Origin: an uncultured Flavobacteriaceae bacterium
GTDB lineage: Bacteria; Bacteroidota; Bacteroidia; Flavobacteriales; Flavobacteriaceae
Direction: 5' to 3'
DNA length: 64,000 bases
Assembly: GCA_943789365.1 (NCBI GenBank)
Contig: CALSTV010000001.1
Coordinates: 620,001 to 684,000, forward strand
In this document: one piece after another, positions 26,438-36,310 of the stretch
Layout of the letters: each line of letters starts with the position of its first letter
How positions within the stretch are numbered: the stretch's first letter is position 1
Translations under genes and position numbers: made by a program
Notes under the pieces: model-generated
Databases searched by the model: none
Told to the model about the DNA's origin: nothing
What the model saw: only the letters and a program-made list of their open reading frames with translations

Positions 26438-28009
26438 ATGTCAGTATCAGAATGGTTGGTTTTTATTCTTATTATTCAAGGAATCCATTTTCTAGGGACT
26501 TGGAAATTGTACCAAATAGCAGGTAGAAAAAGTTGGGAAGCAATAGTACCTATATACAGCGCAGTGGTATTAATGCAAATTATAAACCGACCTAAATGGT
26601 GGGTGATTTTATTGTTTATCCCTGTTATCAATTTATTGATGTTTCCCGTAATTTGGGTTGAAACGGCTCGAAGTTTTGGAAAAAACTCAACACTTGACAC
26701 CTGGTTGTGTATCTTAAGTCTTGGGTTGTACCTCTACAAGTTGAATTATAGTGATGATTTGAAGTATATTTCAGATCGCAGTCTAACGCCAAAAACAGAA
26801 GTTGGGGAATGGGTAAGTTCAATTTTGTTTGCAGTTATCGCAGCAACTTTGGTACATACATACGTCATGCAGCCCTATACCATTCCTACCTCCTCACTTG
26901 AAAAGTCTTTGTTAGTTGGTGATTTTCTCTTTGTTAGTAAGTTTCATTATGGCGCAAAAACTCCAATGTCTGCTATTTCCGCTCCAATGGTACATGATAC
27001 ACTACCGTTTTTAAAGACAAAGTCTTACATGTTCAATGACAACCCTGAAGAGAAGAAGACTTCTTTCCTCAATAAATTTCAATTACCCTATTTTAGAATT
27101 CCTGGATTTCAAAAGATCAAAAGAAATGACATTGTGGTATTTAACTGGCCTGCAGATACCGTACAACAGTTCTTTAAACACGATAGAAAATTCTTAAAGC
27201 CAATTGACAAAAAATCGAACTATGTAAAACGATGTGTTGCCATAGCCGGTGATAGTTTGGAAATTAGAGATGGCTATATTTATATAAACGGCGAGCGCTC
27301 GGTCATGCCAGAAAGAGCGAAACCTCAATTCTTTCACACCGTAGATACGAATGGTAAAACACTTAGTGAAAACAGTCTTTATAACAAGTATCATGTACGA
27401 CGTGGTGAAGCATATATGACCCGCGACCGAAAATATGTACTGAACTTAGATGAAGAGAATGCAGACGCACTTAAGAACCATCCAGCAGTAAAATCTATCT
27501 CTCGAAATATTCAACCCAAAGGAATTGCCGAAAATGTATTCCCTTCTCGAAACATGGGCTGGAACAAGGACAATTTTGGTCCACTTTACATTCCTGAAGA
27601 TGGAAAAACGGTACAATTGACTAAAGAAACACTTCCTTTCTATAAACGTATTATCACGGAGTACGAAGACAACACACTAAATGTCATAGGAAATCAAATT
27701 TATATCAATGGTGAGGAGGTTACTGACTATACTTTTAAACAGAATTACTATTGGATGATGGGTGACAATCGACACAATTCTGAGGATTCTCGTTACTGGG
27801 GATATGTTCCTTTCGACCATGTGGTAGGTAAACCCGTTTTTGTATGGTTTAGCTGGGACACTTATGGAAAAGGTTTTGACAAAATCCGTTGGGAACGATT
27901 GTTTACAACCGTTCATGGTGAAGGCCCACTTAATTCATACCGCTATCATTTCTTAGCACTTGTACTTTTATATATGGGTTATGGCCAATATAAAAAGCGC
28001 AAATCTTAA
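26438..28009 (+). CDS. lepB: Signal peptidase I, long Bacteroidota form
   Basis: Inner-membrane serine-lysine peptidase that removes signal peptides. From ATG 26438 it has 523 residues, longer than usual. Three membrane segments precede the catalytic domain (about 5-100, then 130-145). Catalytic Ser is in PTSSLEKSLLVGDF (about 151), catalytic Lys in YVKRCVAIAGDS (about 264), and the late box is MMGDNRHNSEDSRYWG (about 440). A large insertion separates the Lys box and the late box, as is common in this phylum. The frame opens upstream inside dapB, but MSVSEWLVFILIIQ is the natural N-terminus. Confidence 0.95.
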   Translation: MSVSEWLVFILIIQGIHFLGTWKLYQIAGRKSWEAIVPIYSAVVLMQIINRPKWWVILLFIPVINLLMFPVIWVETARSFGKNSTLDTWLCILSLGLYLYKLNYSDDLKYISDRSLTPKTEVGEWVSSILFAVIAATLVHTYVMQPYTIPTSSLEKSLLVGDFLFVSKFHYGAKTPMSAISAPMVHDTLPFLKTKSYMFNDNPEEKKTSFLNKFQLPYFRIPGFQKIKRNDIVVFNWPADTVQQFFKHDRKFLKPIDKKSNYVKRCVAIAGDSLEIRDGYIYINGERSVMPERAKPQFFHTVDTNGKTLSENSLYNKYHVRRGEAYMTRDRKYVLNLDEENADALKNHPAVKSISRNIQPKGIAENVFPSRNMGWNKDNFGPLYIPEDGKTVQLTKETLPFYKRIITEYEDNTLNVIGNQIYINGEEVTDYTFKQNYYWMMGDNRHNSEDSRYWGYVPFDHVVGKPVFVWFSWDTYGKGFDKIRWERLFTTVHGEGPLNSYRYHFLALVLLYMGYGQYKKRKS

Positions 28010-28045
28010 CGTTATTTCGTGCTCACTTGAGGTGATAACTCCATT

Positions 28046-28678
28046 ATGATTTTATTACAACCAACATATTTAGCGCCCATTATACAATATGCAACCATTG
28101 CCAACACTTCTAATTTTATATTTGAAGTAGAAGACAATTATCAAAAGCAGACGTATAGAAACCGTTGTTATATATTTGGTCCTAATGGAAAACAATTGTT
28201 GAATATCCCGACAAAACACCAATCAAAAACAGGTAAAATTAAAACCAAGGACATCCTTATTGATAATGAAAGTTCTAATTGGCAACAAACACATATTAGA
28301 TCTTTTCAAGCTGCTTACAGCTCATCACCATTTTATGAGTATTATGAAGATGACTTATGCGCTATCTATTCTAAAAAACATCATTATTTATTAGACCTGA
28401 ACTTAGAACTCCATCAATTCGTCATGGAAGCATTACAAGAATCAAGTCAATATGAAGTCACAACTTCTTTTGAAAAAAAGACACAGTACACAGATTTTCG
28501 GAGTCTATCTAATGCTAAAAAAAATATTGCATTAGACTTTCCCGAATATCAGCAAATGTTCAGCCAAAAATATGGATTTTTACCTAACTTAAGTATTTTG
28601 GATCTATTAGTCATGGAGGGGCCTGCCTCTTATTCTATCCTTAAAAAGACACAAAATACAGTATTGAATTCCCTGTAA
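28046..28678 (+). CDS. WbqC family protein
   Basis: 210 residues. The N-terminus LLQPTYLAPIIQYATIA and the pattern YRNRCYIFGPNGKQLLNIP...WQQTHIRSFQAAYSSSPFYEYY match the WbqC-like family. That family is associated with nucleotide-sugar and polysaccharide gene clusters in some bacteria; its biochemical role is not settled. ATG start 36 bases after lepB, so it is probably co-transcribed. Confidence 0.85.
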   Translation: MILLQPTYLAPIIQYATIANTSNFIFEVEDNYQKQTYRNRCYIFGPNGKQLLNIPTKHQSKTGKIKTKDILIDNESSNWQQTHIRSFQAAYSSSPFYEYYEDDLCAIYSKKHHYLLDLNLELHQFVMEALQESSQYEVTTSFEKKTQYTDFRSLSNAKKNIALDFPEYQQMFSQKYGFLPNLSILDLLVMEGPASYSILKKTQNTVLNSL

Positions 28679-28723
28679 AGAATTAATTTTTGTTAAAAAA
28701 GAAATTTTTAACCAATAACTCAA

Positions 28724-28794
28724 CAATAGTTAATTTTTTTTAGTAAAAACTATTGCAGTTAACAAATGTTATTGTATATTTATCACGTTAACTG
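28724..28794 (+). promoter_or_regulatory. Two inverted repeats upstream of crp-like gene
   Basis: CAATAGTT (28724-28731) pairs with AACTATTG (28748-28755). CAGTTAAC (28756-28763) pairs with GTTAACTG (28787-28794). Both are perfect 8-base repeats. The second flanks TATATTTA (28775-28782), a plausible -7 box, and ends 14 bases before the regulator's ATG. They could be operators, perhaps autoregulatory; this is inference. Confidence 0.45.
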
Positions 28795-28808
28795 AAAACA
28801 AAAGAATT

Positions 28809-29384
28809 ATGACCCCCCTACACAAATTCATGAATAACATTTCGCCGTTATCAGAAGTTTCCTACAACGCTTTTATGGAGAAATGTGAAGACACAAAATA
28901 CAAAGCTGGTACTGTACTTGTGGAAATCGGATCAACTCCAGAAAATCTGTATTTTATTAAAAAAGGTGTTTCTAGATCTTATAGCCTTTCTGAAAAAGGA
29001 GTAGAATATATAAGGTCTTTGATTAGCACTTATAATATTTTGGCTTGTACAGAATCACTTATCACAAAAGAACCTACAAAAATTGCCCTGCAATGTCTAA
29101 CGGATTGTGAAGCGTTGGAAATAAATTACGACACTTTAATGGAAATGTGTAAATCCAATAATGAAATTTCAGCTTGGTATACAAGGACGGTGGAATTACA
29201 TTATGGTCATTTACAAAAAACAAACGATGAACTCTTGACTTTAAATGCGACCGATCGCTATTTAAAACTTCAAAAAAGAATTCCTAATATTGATAATATG
29301 ATCAATCAATATCACATAGCATCAAAATTAGGAATCACACCTATTCAATTGAGTCGAATTCGTAAAAAGCTATATAGCAGATAA
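28809..29384 (+). CDS. Crp/Fnr family transcriptional regulator
   Basis: 191 residues. An N-terminal cyclic-nucleotide-binding-like beta roll (about 20-115, KAGTVLVEIGSTPENLYFIKKGVSRSYS) precedes a long connecting helix and a C-terminal helix-turn-helix with ITPIQLSRIRKKLYSR as recognition region. The canonical phosphate-binding RxS/T-A of true cAMP receptors is not apparent, so the ligand is unknown. Single-gene unit with a bidirectional terminator after it. Confidence 0.88.
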   Translation: MTPLHKFMNNISPLSEVSYNAFMEKCEDTKYKAGTVLVEIGSTPENLYFIKKGVSRSYSLSEKGVEYIRSLISTYNILACTESLITKEPTKIALQCLTDCEALEINYDTLMEMCKSNNEISAWYTRTVELHYGHLQKTNDELLTLNATDRYLKLQKRIPNIDNMINQYHIASKLGITPIQLSRIRKKLYSR

Positions 29385-29385
29385 T

Positions 29386-29422
29386 AAAAAAACCGTCTTC
29401 AAATTGAAGACGGTTTTTTTTT
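29386..29422. terminator. Bidirectional terminator between crp-like gene and ettA
   Basis: AAAAAAACCGTCTTCAA, loop ATTG region, TTGAAGACGGTTTTTTT; long stem with A/T runs on both flanks between converging genes. Confidence 0.92.
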
Positions 29423-29425
29423 GAA

Positions 29426-31116
29426 CTAACGAATTAGTTTTTTGTATTTGATTCGTTTTGGCATTAAATCACCACCCAAACGTTTTTTCTTGTTTTCCTC
29501 ATACTCTGAGAAACTACCTTCAAAGAAATACACTTGTGATTCACCTTCAAATGCCAATATATGCGTACATATTCTATCTAAGAACCATCTATCATGGGAA
29601 ATTACAACTGCACAACCAGCAAAGTTTTCTAAACCTTCTTCCAAAGCACGTAATGTATTTACATCCAAATCATTTGTAGGCTCATCAAGTAGCAATACAT
29701 TTCCTTCTTCTTTTAAAGTCATTGCTAAATGCAGTCTATTTCGTTCACCTCCAGACAAGGTACTTACCTTTTTATTTTGCTCTGCTCCACTAAAATTAAA
29801 GCGACTTAAGTAGGCTCTTGAATTGACCATCTTTCCTCCCATCATTACTAAATCTTGCTCATCTGCAAAATTCGCCCAAATAGAGCGTTCGGGGTCAATA
29901 TTAGAATGTCTTTGATCTACATAGGCAATTTTGGCAGTTTCTCCTACTTTGAAGTCTCCAGCATCAGGTGCTTCTTCCCCCATAATCATTTTAAAGATGG
30001 TCGTTTTACCGGCTCCGTTTGGGCCAATAATTCCAACAATCCCGTTTGGAGGAAGACTAAATTCTAAATTATCATATAACAACTTTTCACCAAAAGCTTT
30101 TGAAACCCCATTTGCGTCTATTACATTAGATCCCAATCGTGGTCCATTTGGTATGTATATTTCTAACTTTTCTTCTTTTTGTTTTTGATCTTGGTTCATC
30201 AACTTATCATAGTTAGCCAAACGTGCTTTTGATTTCGTTTGACGACCTTTAGCTCCTTGACGCACCCACTCCAATTCACGTTCTAAAGTCTTTTGACGTT
30301 TAGACGCTGTTTTGTCTTCTTGCGCCATACGTTGCGACTTTTGGTCTAACCACGAAGAGTAATTTCCTTTCCAAGGAATTCCTTCACCTCTATCAAGCTC
30401 TAAAATCCAACCTGCAATATTGTCTAAGAAATAACGGTCGTGTGTTACTGCAATCACCGTTCCTTTGTATTGTGCCAAGTGGTGCTCTAACCAATGTACA
30501 GACTCCGCATCCAAATGGTTGGTAGGCTCATCTAGTAACAAGATATCAGGTTGTTGCAATAACAATCTACACAAGGCTACTCTGCGTCGTTCTCCTCCAG
30601 AAAGTACTGAAATAAGTGTATCTGGTTCTGGAGTGCGAAGGCATCCATAGCAATTTCTAATTTAGTATCCAATTCCCAAGCATCAGAAGCGTCAATTTGA
30701 TCTTGCAACTCAGCCTGACGATTCATTAATTTCTCCATCTTATCTGCATCAGAATACACTTCTTCTAGACCAAATTGATCATTAATCTTATTGTATTCAT
30801 CGAGTACCGCAACTGTTTCTGCAACACCTTCTTTAACAATATCCATTACTGTTTTGGTCTCATCTAAAATTGGTTCTTGCTCTAGAAAACCAACTGAGTA
30901 TCCCGGTAAAAAATTAATATCTCCTTGGTAGTTTTTATCTACTCCAGCAATAATTTTCAACAAAGACGATTTCCCGGATCCATTCAATCCTAAAATCCCA
31001 ATCTTTGCTCCATAAAAGAAACTTAAATGAATATTTTTTAATACTTGCTTTCCGGTACTCTGGTAGGTTTTACTTAAACCCGACATGGAAAAAATTACTT
31101 GCTTATCGTCTGACAT
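29426..31116 (-). pseudogene. ettA: Energy-dependent translational throttle EttA, split by a frameshift
   Basis: ABC-F ribosome-binding ATPase in two frames. 31116-30577 encodes residues 1-179, including Walker A GLNGSGKSS; it leaves the family sequence after LEIAMDA and ends in 22 unrelated residues. The true continuation (RTPEPDTLISVLSGGERRR) is readable in the next frame and joins the 382-residue piece 30574-29426. That piece holds LLLDEPTNHLDAESV, the second Walker A GPNGAGKTT, LSGGERNR and LLLDEPTNDLD. The join is at about 30641-30637: GCCTTCGC where GCCCTTCGC would read Ala-Leu-Arg, so one C is missing. Otherwise all motifs are perfect, so a recent mutation or a sequencing error is likelier than old decay. 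Confidence 0.85.
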
Positions 31117-31276
31117 ATAATGTTTTTTAAAATTCTAATTTCTAGTTCTATAAACTATCCGTTCTAAAAACGGCATACAAATATCGTAAAATAGAACGAA
31201 AGGAAAAACTACTAGCTCTTCTATTTAAAAAACCTTAAAAAATGATATTTCCGCAACCCCATTTGCTATAGGACAT

Positions 31277-31316
31277 AAAAAAACAGCGAATCGCCAAAGC
31301 AAATCGCTGTTTTTTA
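31277..31316. terminator. Terminator hairpin between ettA and GH81 gene
   Basis: AAAACAGCGA and TCGCTGTTTT pair around a 14-base loop, with A and T runs on both sides; it serves the minus-strand GH81 gene ending at 31334. Confidence 0.8.
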
Positions 31317-31333
31317 TCATTTTTAGTAATGTT

Positions 31334-34300
31334 CTATTTCTTTACTATTTTCATACTTTGTGCTCCATATGTATTTTCTATTCTTAGAATATAAACACCT
31401 GGTGCAAAAAAGCGCATATCAACACTTCCCTTTTTTCCAACCACATCTTCATAAATTATAGCTCCCAATACGGTTTGTACAGTTATTTTATTGTGAGGAG
31501 CAGCCAACTCTAAATACATTGTATCTGTTATAGGGTTTGGATAATAACGTTGATTCAAACTCGAAAGTTTGTCTACACCCAATTCACACTCAGCCCCCAC
31601 GACATAATCAAAATATTTGGTCACTGCCAAACCACCCGCAAACGCAAATTTACACGCATAGCTAACAGTAGTTCCCGGAGTAAGGCTATTCACGGTGGTA
31701 CTAAAGATTTTTCCAGAAACATTCGACATTGGTGTTTCTCCAAAAGGAGAAGCTTTCCATAAATAGGCAACCACGCCATCCTTATCATCCAACAATTCAA
31801 AAGTAAAGGTCACGGAAGTTCCATTTGTTTCGAATGAATAATTATAACCCAAATCAAAAGAACCTTGTTGGGCGTCCGAGGCTGTTCCCATACAATCTGA
31901 ATTACTGTCCTCGTCGGTCGTTGCATTTACAACAATAGGGTTTGATACACTTGTATTCCCTGCTACGTCGGTAACGGATACGGAAAAAGTGTAGTTCGTC
32001 GATGGACTCAATGAAGAAATTAAAACTTCTTCTTCTCCTTCAGGTAGTTGAATTGACATGCTGTTATTTCCATAGGCAATCGTATATACTACAACTCCTG
32101 AGTTATCATTTGCTTCTACATCCAAGGTTACCGAATTAGCACTTGTACTTGCTACACTTGCACTAAAATTTGTAGGGGCTTCAGTGTCATCACCACCTCC
32201 AGAGCAATCTGTTCCAACCACATAGTCAACATAATCTGTAACTGCCAAACCTCCTGCGAATGCGAATTTACAAGCATAACTAATGGTTTGATTGGCCGTT
32301 TGTCCACTTAGTTTTGTTCTAAATTTCCTTCCTTCCACATGCGTCATTTGTGTCTCACCAAAAGGCGATTCTTGCCAAAGATAAGCAACCACTCCATCTT
32401 TATTATCTAACAATTCAAAGCTCACATAAACATCGGAACCTACCGTTTCAAAAGTAGATATATAGCCCACTTCAAAAGCGCCTTGGATGGCAGTATTCGA
32501 TTCTTTCGCACATGATTTTACCGCTGCCACCTCTATATGCACAGTTTGCGATACTCCCTCAGCATCACCATTATCATAGGCCTTTGCTACTAATTCATAA
32601 TTACCGGAAGACGGTTCCCAAGGAACACTATAAGGTTCTGTGGTGTCGGAACCCAGAAGCAAGTTGTTTTGATAAAAATCTACACGTTGAATCGTACCGT
32701 CAAAATCACTTGCTCCAGCCGAAATAAGTACTTCATCTCCTTCTGAAAAGACGGCTTCATTTGAAGGACTTAATATTGAAACTACCGGCAGAGCATTCGC
32801 TGAATCCGTCACCAAAACCAAAACTTCTTCTTCATCGAATCGGCCTTCGGGGTTCGTTACCCTAAGTGTAAATTTGTAATAACCAGCAACAAGGTCGCTA
32901 ATCGTTATATCTGGACTCGTAATACCCGATTTATTTACCTGTACCTGTCCATAATCCTGCCTCCATTCATAAGTCAAAGTTTTGTCAGCCGATTCCGTAC
33001 TTCCACTCCCATTAAGCACGACGGTTGTAGCAGGTAACAATACCTTCACTGTACCGTCAGTTATAGCTGTTGGATATGAATACGAAATCTCACCTGTTCT
33101 TGTAAAGGTCATTTTTCCTAAATTGAATTCACCTCCTGAAAATGCAACTTTCAAGGTATGTTTTCCGGGGGATAATTCAATTCCTGATACGGTCTTAGTT
33201 GCCCAAACATCCCAATCTGTAGTAGAAGTGGATGGCACAAAAATATCCGAAGAAACAATTTGATTATCGAGTTCTAAATGGAACGGACCACCTCCGTTAC
33301 TGTTTCCTGAGGCATATCTAAATGAAAAATCGTACGTTCCCGCTTCTGCAACATCTACAGTATACAGCAACCATTCATTGGCATGTATATGTCCCACCAT
33401 CTTACCTTCATTGGTATCTGAGCTTGCATCTACATATTCATCCGTTCTAAAATCTCCAGCATTGGAAGTCGACACATCTAAATAAGTTATATTTTGACCA
33501 TTTCCGCCTTCGAAATAATCGTAGGTTCCAGATTCTATAATTCCAGGAATAGCATGTGCGTTTCCACCGTAAGCGAAACGCTCTCCAACTTGTACTTGCA
33601 CACTGTTAGTAGGATTGAATAATTCTCCGTCAAAGGTTCTTGCATAAAAATTGTGTACCCCTGTTGTTAGTTCTGTTGCGTTCCAAGTAAATGGAGCCTG
33701 GGTTACTATACCTAAGGAAATACTTCCATCCATAAATTCTACTTTTGACACCGTTCCTTGGTCTATTGAGACCTCCAATTGAACGGCACCCCCAATAGCT
33801 GCATATTCAAAAGAAGAAGCTAAGGTACCAGATATACCACTATCTATACTCGTTGCCATTTTTCCTGCAGGAACTTCTAGCTCATAACCTGTGGAAAATT
33901 GAACTGTTACGTCCTGCTTTGTGTAATTATGTGCTGTATAGATGGTGTTTCCTTCTTGGGTAAAAGCGGCAGCTATTGGGTAATTTGCAGTAATCGTTGC
34001 GTCTACTCTACCCAATGCATTCATTGCATGCAACCAATGATAAGTTTGAGCATCCGATACGCCAAACTTAATGGTACGCTCTGGATAAGAATCATACAAA
34101 TCAATTGCCTTTTCAGGGTCTATAAATGCTAAATATTCCCAAAAAACATCGTGCCATAGGTTTGGATTTTCTTCATTTCCTAGAATTCCCGTATTGTTCT
34201 CAATTTCTGCCCACAATTTAGTGACATAATCTGTGTCTTGACCTAAATAAAAAGATCCACCGTGAATTGGATACATTTCTATTCCATAAGAAGCAGCGAT

Positions 34301-36097
34301 GTCACTGGTCCAAAAAGTTCCATTGTCGTAACTATTTCCCCAAACACGCGAAACAAGACTATATTGTTGGTCATTTTTAAAATTGCGTTCTTCGGTGTCT
34401 AGCCAATACTCTTCTATTGCCGTTTGTTCAGTAGTGTACAAATAAATCCCCAAATCTCTAATTGCTTTATTTCCTGTAATCTCTCCCCAGTGTATCAATG
34501 AAGAGTTGAATTGCATACTTTCTGAGGTCGATTCTTGATCATTTCCATTCGGAAAGGAGGCAAAACCATTTGCCCAACAATGCCCAGCATAGGGACTAAA
34601 GTTTCTCAAATAAGGAAACAATTCATCTGAACGATCGGTAGAGGCGGCATCTCTAACTAATAAATTTATCATATCGCCCCATTGTGCTGCCCATCCCGGT
34701 TGGTATTGTTCTAAAAATGCTGCTGCATGAATAAAATAACCCCAGTGAAAATGATGGTCATTGATGTTATTATCTTGACCATGACCTGCTGGGTAACCAA
34801 GCATGGCAGACCAAGTTGTGTTGTAATAAAATAAAAATGCTACTTCTCCATTTTCGGCAAGTAACCAATTTTCTAAGCGTTCCTTTACTGTAGCGATCAT
34901 TAAATCACGAGATTCAGTATTTCCCATTTCATCAGCAATACGCGCCGTCTGTATCAAACGGTTCATGACTTGACCTTCGTTATATGAATCTGTCCATGTA
35001 GATAATTGATCATTTTCAATAGCGCTAATCTTCTCTTTCAATTCGGTGGGTACAAATCCGTCACTATAAAAACTTACATAGGGTAATGTTGGTAAAATTC
35101 CATAATAGGTGTTTTCAACACTAAAACTATTGGCTTCCATGGTTTTGAGTTCACCTCTAACTGTTGTGTATGTATGCGACGTTAAGACAGAGGAACTTAA
35201 TGAAAGGTTTGCCCATTGATGTGGCAACAAACCGAGTAGCATTTCTGTTTCACTTCCCTCTTTTACATCTGTTGTCACCGTAAAATCACTTGTAACAACA
35301 GAGTTGCTTTCGTTATAACTAAAGCTTGATGTTGTATTTGTTGGGAATACATAAGCATATTTTTTATATTCATTTGCAACGCTACTAACACTAGATGCAT
35401 TCAAAGGAATAAATGCCATTGACCAATAGTTTTTACCATTCAGTGTAGATGTATATACATTCCCATTTTGTACCCAAGTACTTCCTACAGGTGCATAAAC
35501 AGCAAAATCAGCTCCATAACGTACATCTGTAATCACTAACATTTCATTGTCTATGGAAACAGCTCCTGACGCCACTGTAATTTGAGCTACATCAGAAGCT
35601 CCTTTTGAAAAATATAAGAAAGGCATTCCTATTCCTGCAGTTGATTGAAAATGATGTGCTCCATCATTCCAATCCATAGTAACCGTCCAATCAGAATAAT
35701 CTGCCACGGTAGTTTTTGAGGAGTTCATCCCCGTTACTCCTACGGTAACAGGCTCTATATCGTCAATTACTCCCCAAGGAATATAAGTTGTCACCAATCC
35801 ATTATTTTTCGTTTTCATGGTGTATGGGTAACTAAATAAATTACTGGCTTGGTCTTCTTTTATTAGTGTTGACCACCAATCATTTGTAGGCACTGGTTTT
35901 CCTACAGCCGCACCACTAATATTGGGGACTCCAGAAGGGTAACCATTTCTTCCTGCACTGTCCGTCCCAGGAAATGTTTTCGTATAACCACCACTACCAA
36001 TTGGTACAAACTGAGCATTTGTAAAATGGATTATTAGGAAAAAAAACAGGTAATAAAGGCTTTGAATTTTAAAGTTTACGGTGCGATTCGGTTTCAT
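31334..36097 (-). CDS. Secreted multimodular GH81 beta-1,3-glucanase (laminarinase-like), T9SS cargo
   Basis: 1587 residues. Signal peptide 1-29. A GH81 catalytic region (about 30-750) has NDWWSTLIKEDQ, DHHFHWGYFIHAAAF (about 447) and NDQESTSESMQFNSSLIHWG (about 517; the Glu pair is catalytic in the family). An Ig-like linker is followed by a CBM6-type domain (about 838-995) and a PKD-like domain (about 1000-1090). A bacterial Ig domain (about 1101-1190), repeat module A (about 1195-1296), FN3 (about 1302-1394) and repeat module B (about 1400-1502) come next. A T9SS type A sorting domain (about 1512-1587, YYPNPITDTMYLE) ends the protein. It would cleave laminarin-type beta-1,3-glucan outside the cell. 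No SusC/D genes flank it. Confidence 0.93.
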   Translation of the reverse strand: MKPNRTVNFKIQSLYYLFFFLIIHFTNAQFVPIGSGGYTKTFPGTDSAGRNGYPSGVPNISGAAVGKPVPTNDWWSTLIKEDQASNLFSYPYTMKTKNNGLVTTYIPWGVIDDIEPVTVGVTGMNSSKTTVADYSDWTVTMDWNDGAHHFQSTAGIGMPFLYFSKGASDVAQITVASGAVSIDNEMLVITDVRYGADFAVYAPVGSTWVQNGNVYTSTLNGKNYWSMAFIPLNASSVSSVANEYKKYAYVFPTNTTSSFSYNESNSVVTSDFTVTTDVKEGSETEMLLGLLPHQWANLSLSSSVLTSHTYTTVRGELKTMEANSFSVENTYYGILPTLPYVSFYSDGFVPTELKEKISAIENDQLSTWTDSYNEGQVMNRLIQTARIADEMGNTESRDLMIATVKERLENWLLAENGEVAFLFYYNTTWSAMLGYPAGHGQDNNINDHHFHWGYFIHAAAFLEQYQPGWAAQWGDMINLLVRDAASTDRSDELFPYLRNFSPYAGHCWANGFASFPNGNDQESTSESMQFNSSLIHWGEITGNKAIRDLGIYLYTTEQTAIEEYWLDTEERNFKNDQQYSLVSRVWGNSYDNGTFWTSDIAASYGIEMYPIHGGSFYLGQDTDYVTKLWAEIENNTGILGNEENPNLWHDVFWEYLAFIDPEKAIDLYDSYPERTIKFGVSDAQTYHWLHAMNALGRVDATITANYPIAAAFTQEGNTIYTAHNYTKQDVTVQFSTGYELEVPAGKMATSIDSGISGTLASSFEYAAIGGAVQLEVSIDQGTVSKVEFMDGSISLGIVTQAPFTWNATELTTGVHNFYARTFDGELFNPTNSVQVQVGERFAYGGNAHAIPGIIESGTYDYFEGGNGQNITYLDVSTSNAGDFRTDEYVDASSDTNEGKMVGHIHANEWLLYTVDVAEAGTYDFSFRYASGNSNGGGPFHLELDNQIVSSDIFVPSTSTTDWDVWATKTVSGIELSPGKHTLKVAFSGGEFNLGKMTFTRTGEISYSYPTAITDGTVKVLLPATTVVLNGSGSTESADKTLTYEWRQDYGQVQVNKSGITSPDITISDLVAGYYKFTLRVTNPEGRFDEEEVLVLVTDSANALPVVSILSPSNEAVFSEGDEVLISAGASDFDGTIQRVDFYQNNLLLGSDTTEPYSVPWEPSSGNYELVAKAYDNGDAEGVSQTVHIEVAAVKSCAKESNTAIQGAFEVGYISTFETVGSDVYVSFELLDNKDGVVAYLWQESPFGETQMTHVEGRKFRTKLSGQTANQTISYACKFAFAGGLAVTDYVDYVVGTDCSGGGDDTEAPTNFSASVASTSANSVTLDVEANDNSGVVVYTIAYGNNSMSIQLPEGEEEVLISSLSPSTNYTFSVSVTDVAGNTSVSNPIVVNATTDEDSNSDCMGTASDAQQGSFDLGYNYSFETNGTSVTFTFELLDDKDGVVAYLWKASPFGETPMSNVSGKIFSTTVNSLTPGTTVSYACKFAFAGGLAVTKYFDYVVGAECELGVDKLSSLNQRYYPNPITDTMYLELAAPHNKITVQTVLGAIIYEDVVGKKGSVDMRFFAPGVYILRIENTYGAQSMKIVKK

Positions 36098-36111
36098 TTT
36101 ATAGGATCCAG

Positions 36112-36133
36112 TTTAGTTTGTATCAAAACTAAA
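36112..36133 (-). promoter_or_regulatory. GH81 promoter -7 box inside an 8-base inverted repeat
   Basis: On the minus strand TAGTTTTG (36131-36124) matches TAnnTTTG. It overlaps a perfect inverted repeat TTTAGTTT-GTATCA-AAACTAAA (36112-36133), ending 15 bases before the GH81 start. The position suits a repressor operator; the regulator is unknown. Confidence 0.5.
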
Positions 36134-36310
36134 ACAAACACATTTGAATCTCTAATTATTCAGCACTACACAACCTCTACAACTAACTAATTTCCAATGA
36201 TCAAAAAACCATTTACGCTATCAAGGTTTTAGCAATATTAATTGGTGCCAAGGTATAGGAAATGTTAAGTTTTCTAGCGCTTTAAAAAAGTTAAAAAAAA
36301 CTCTAAGCAA

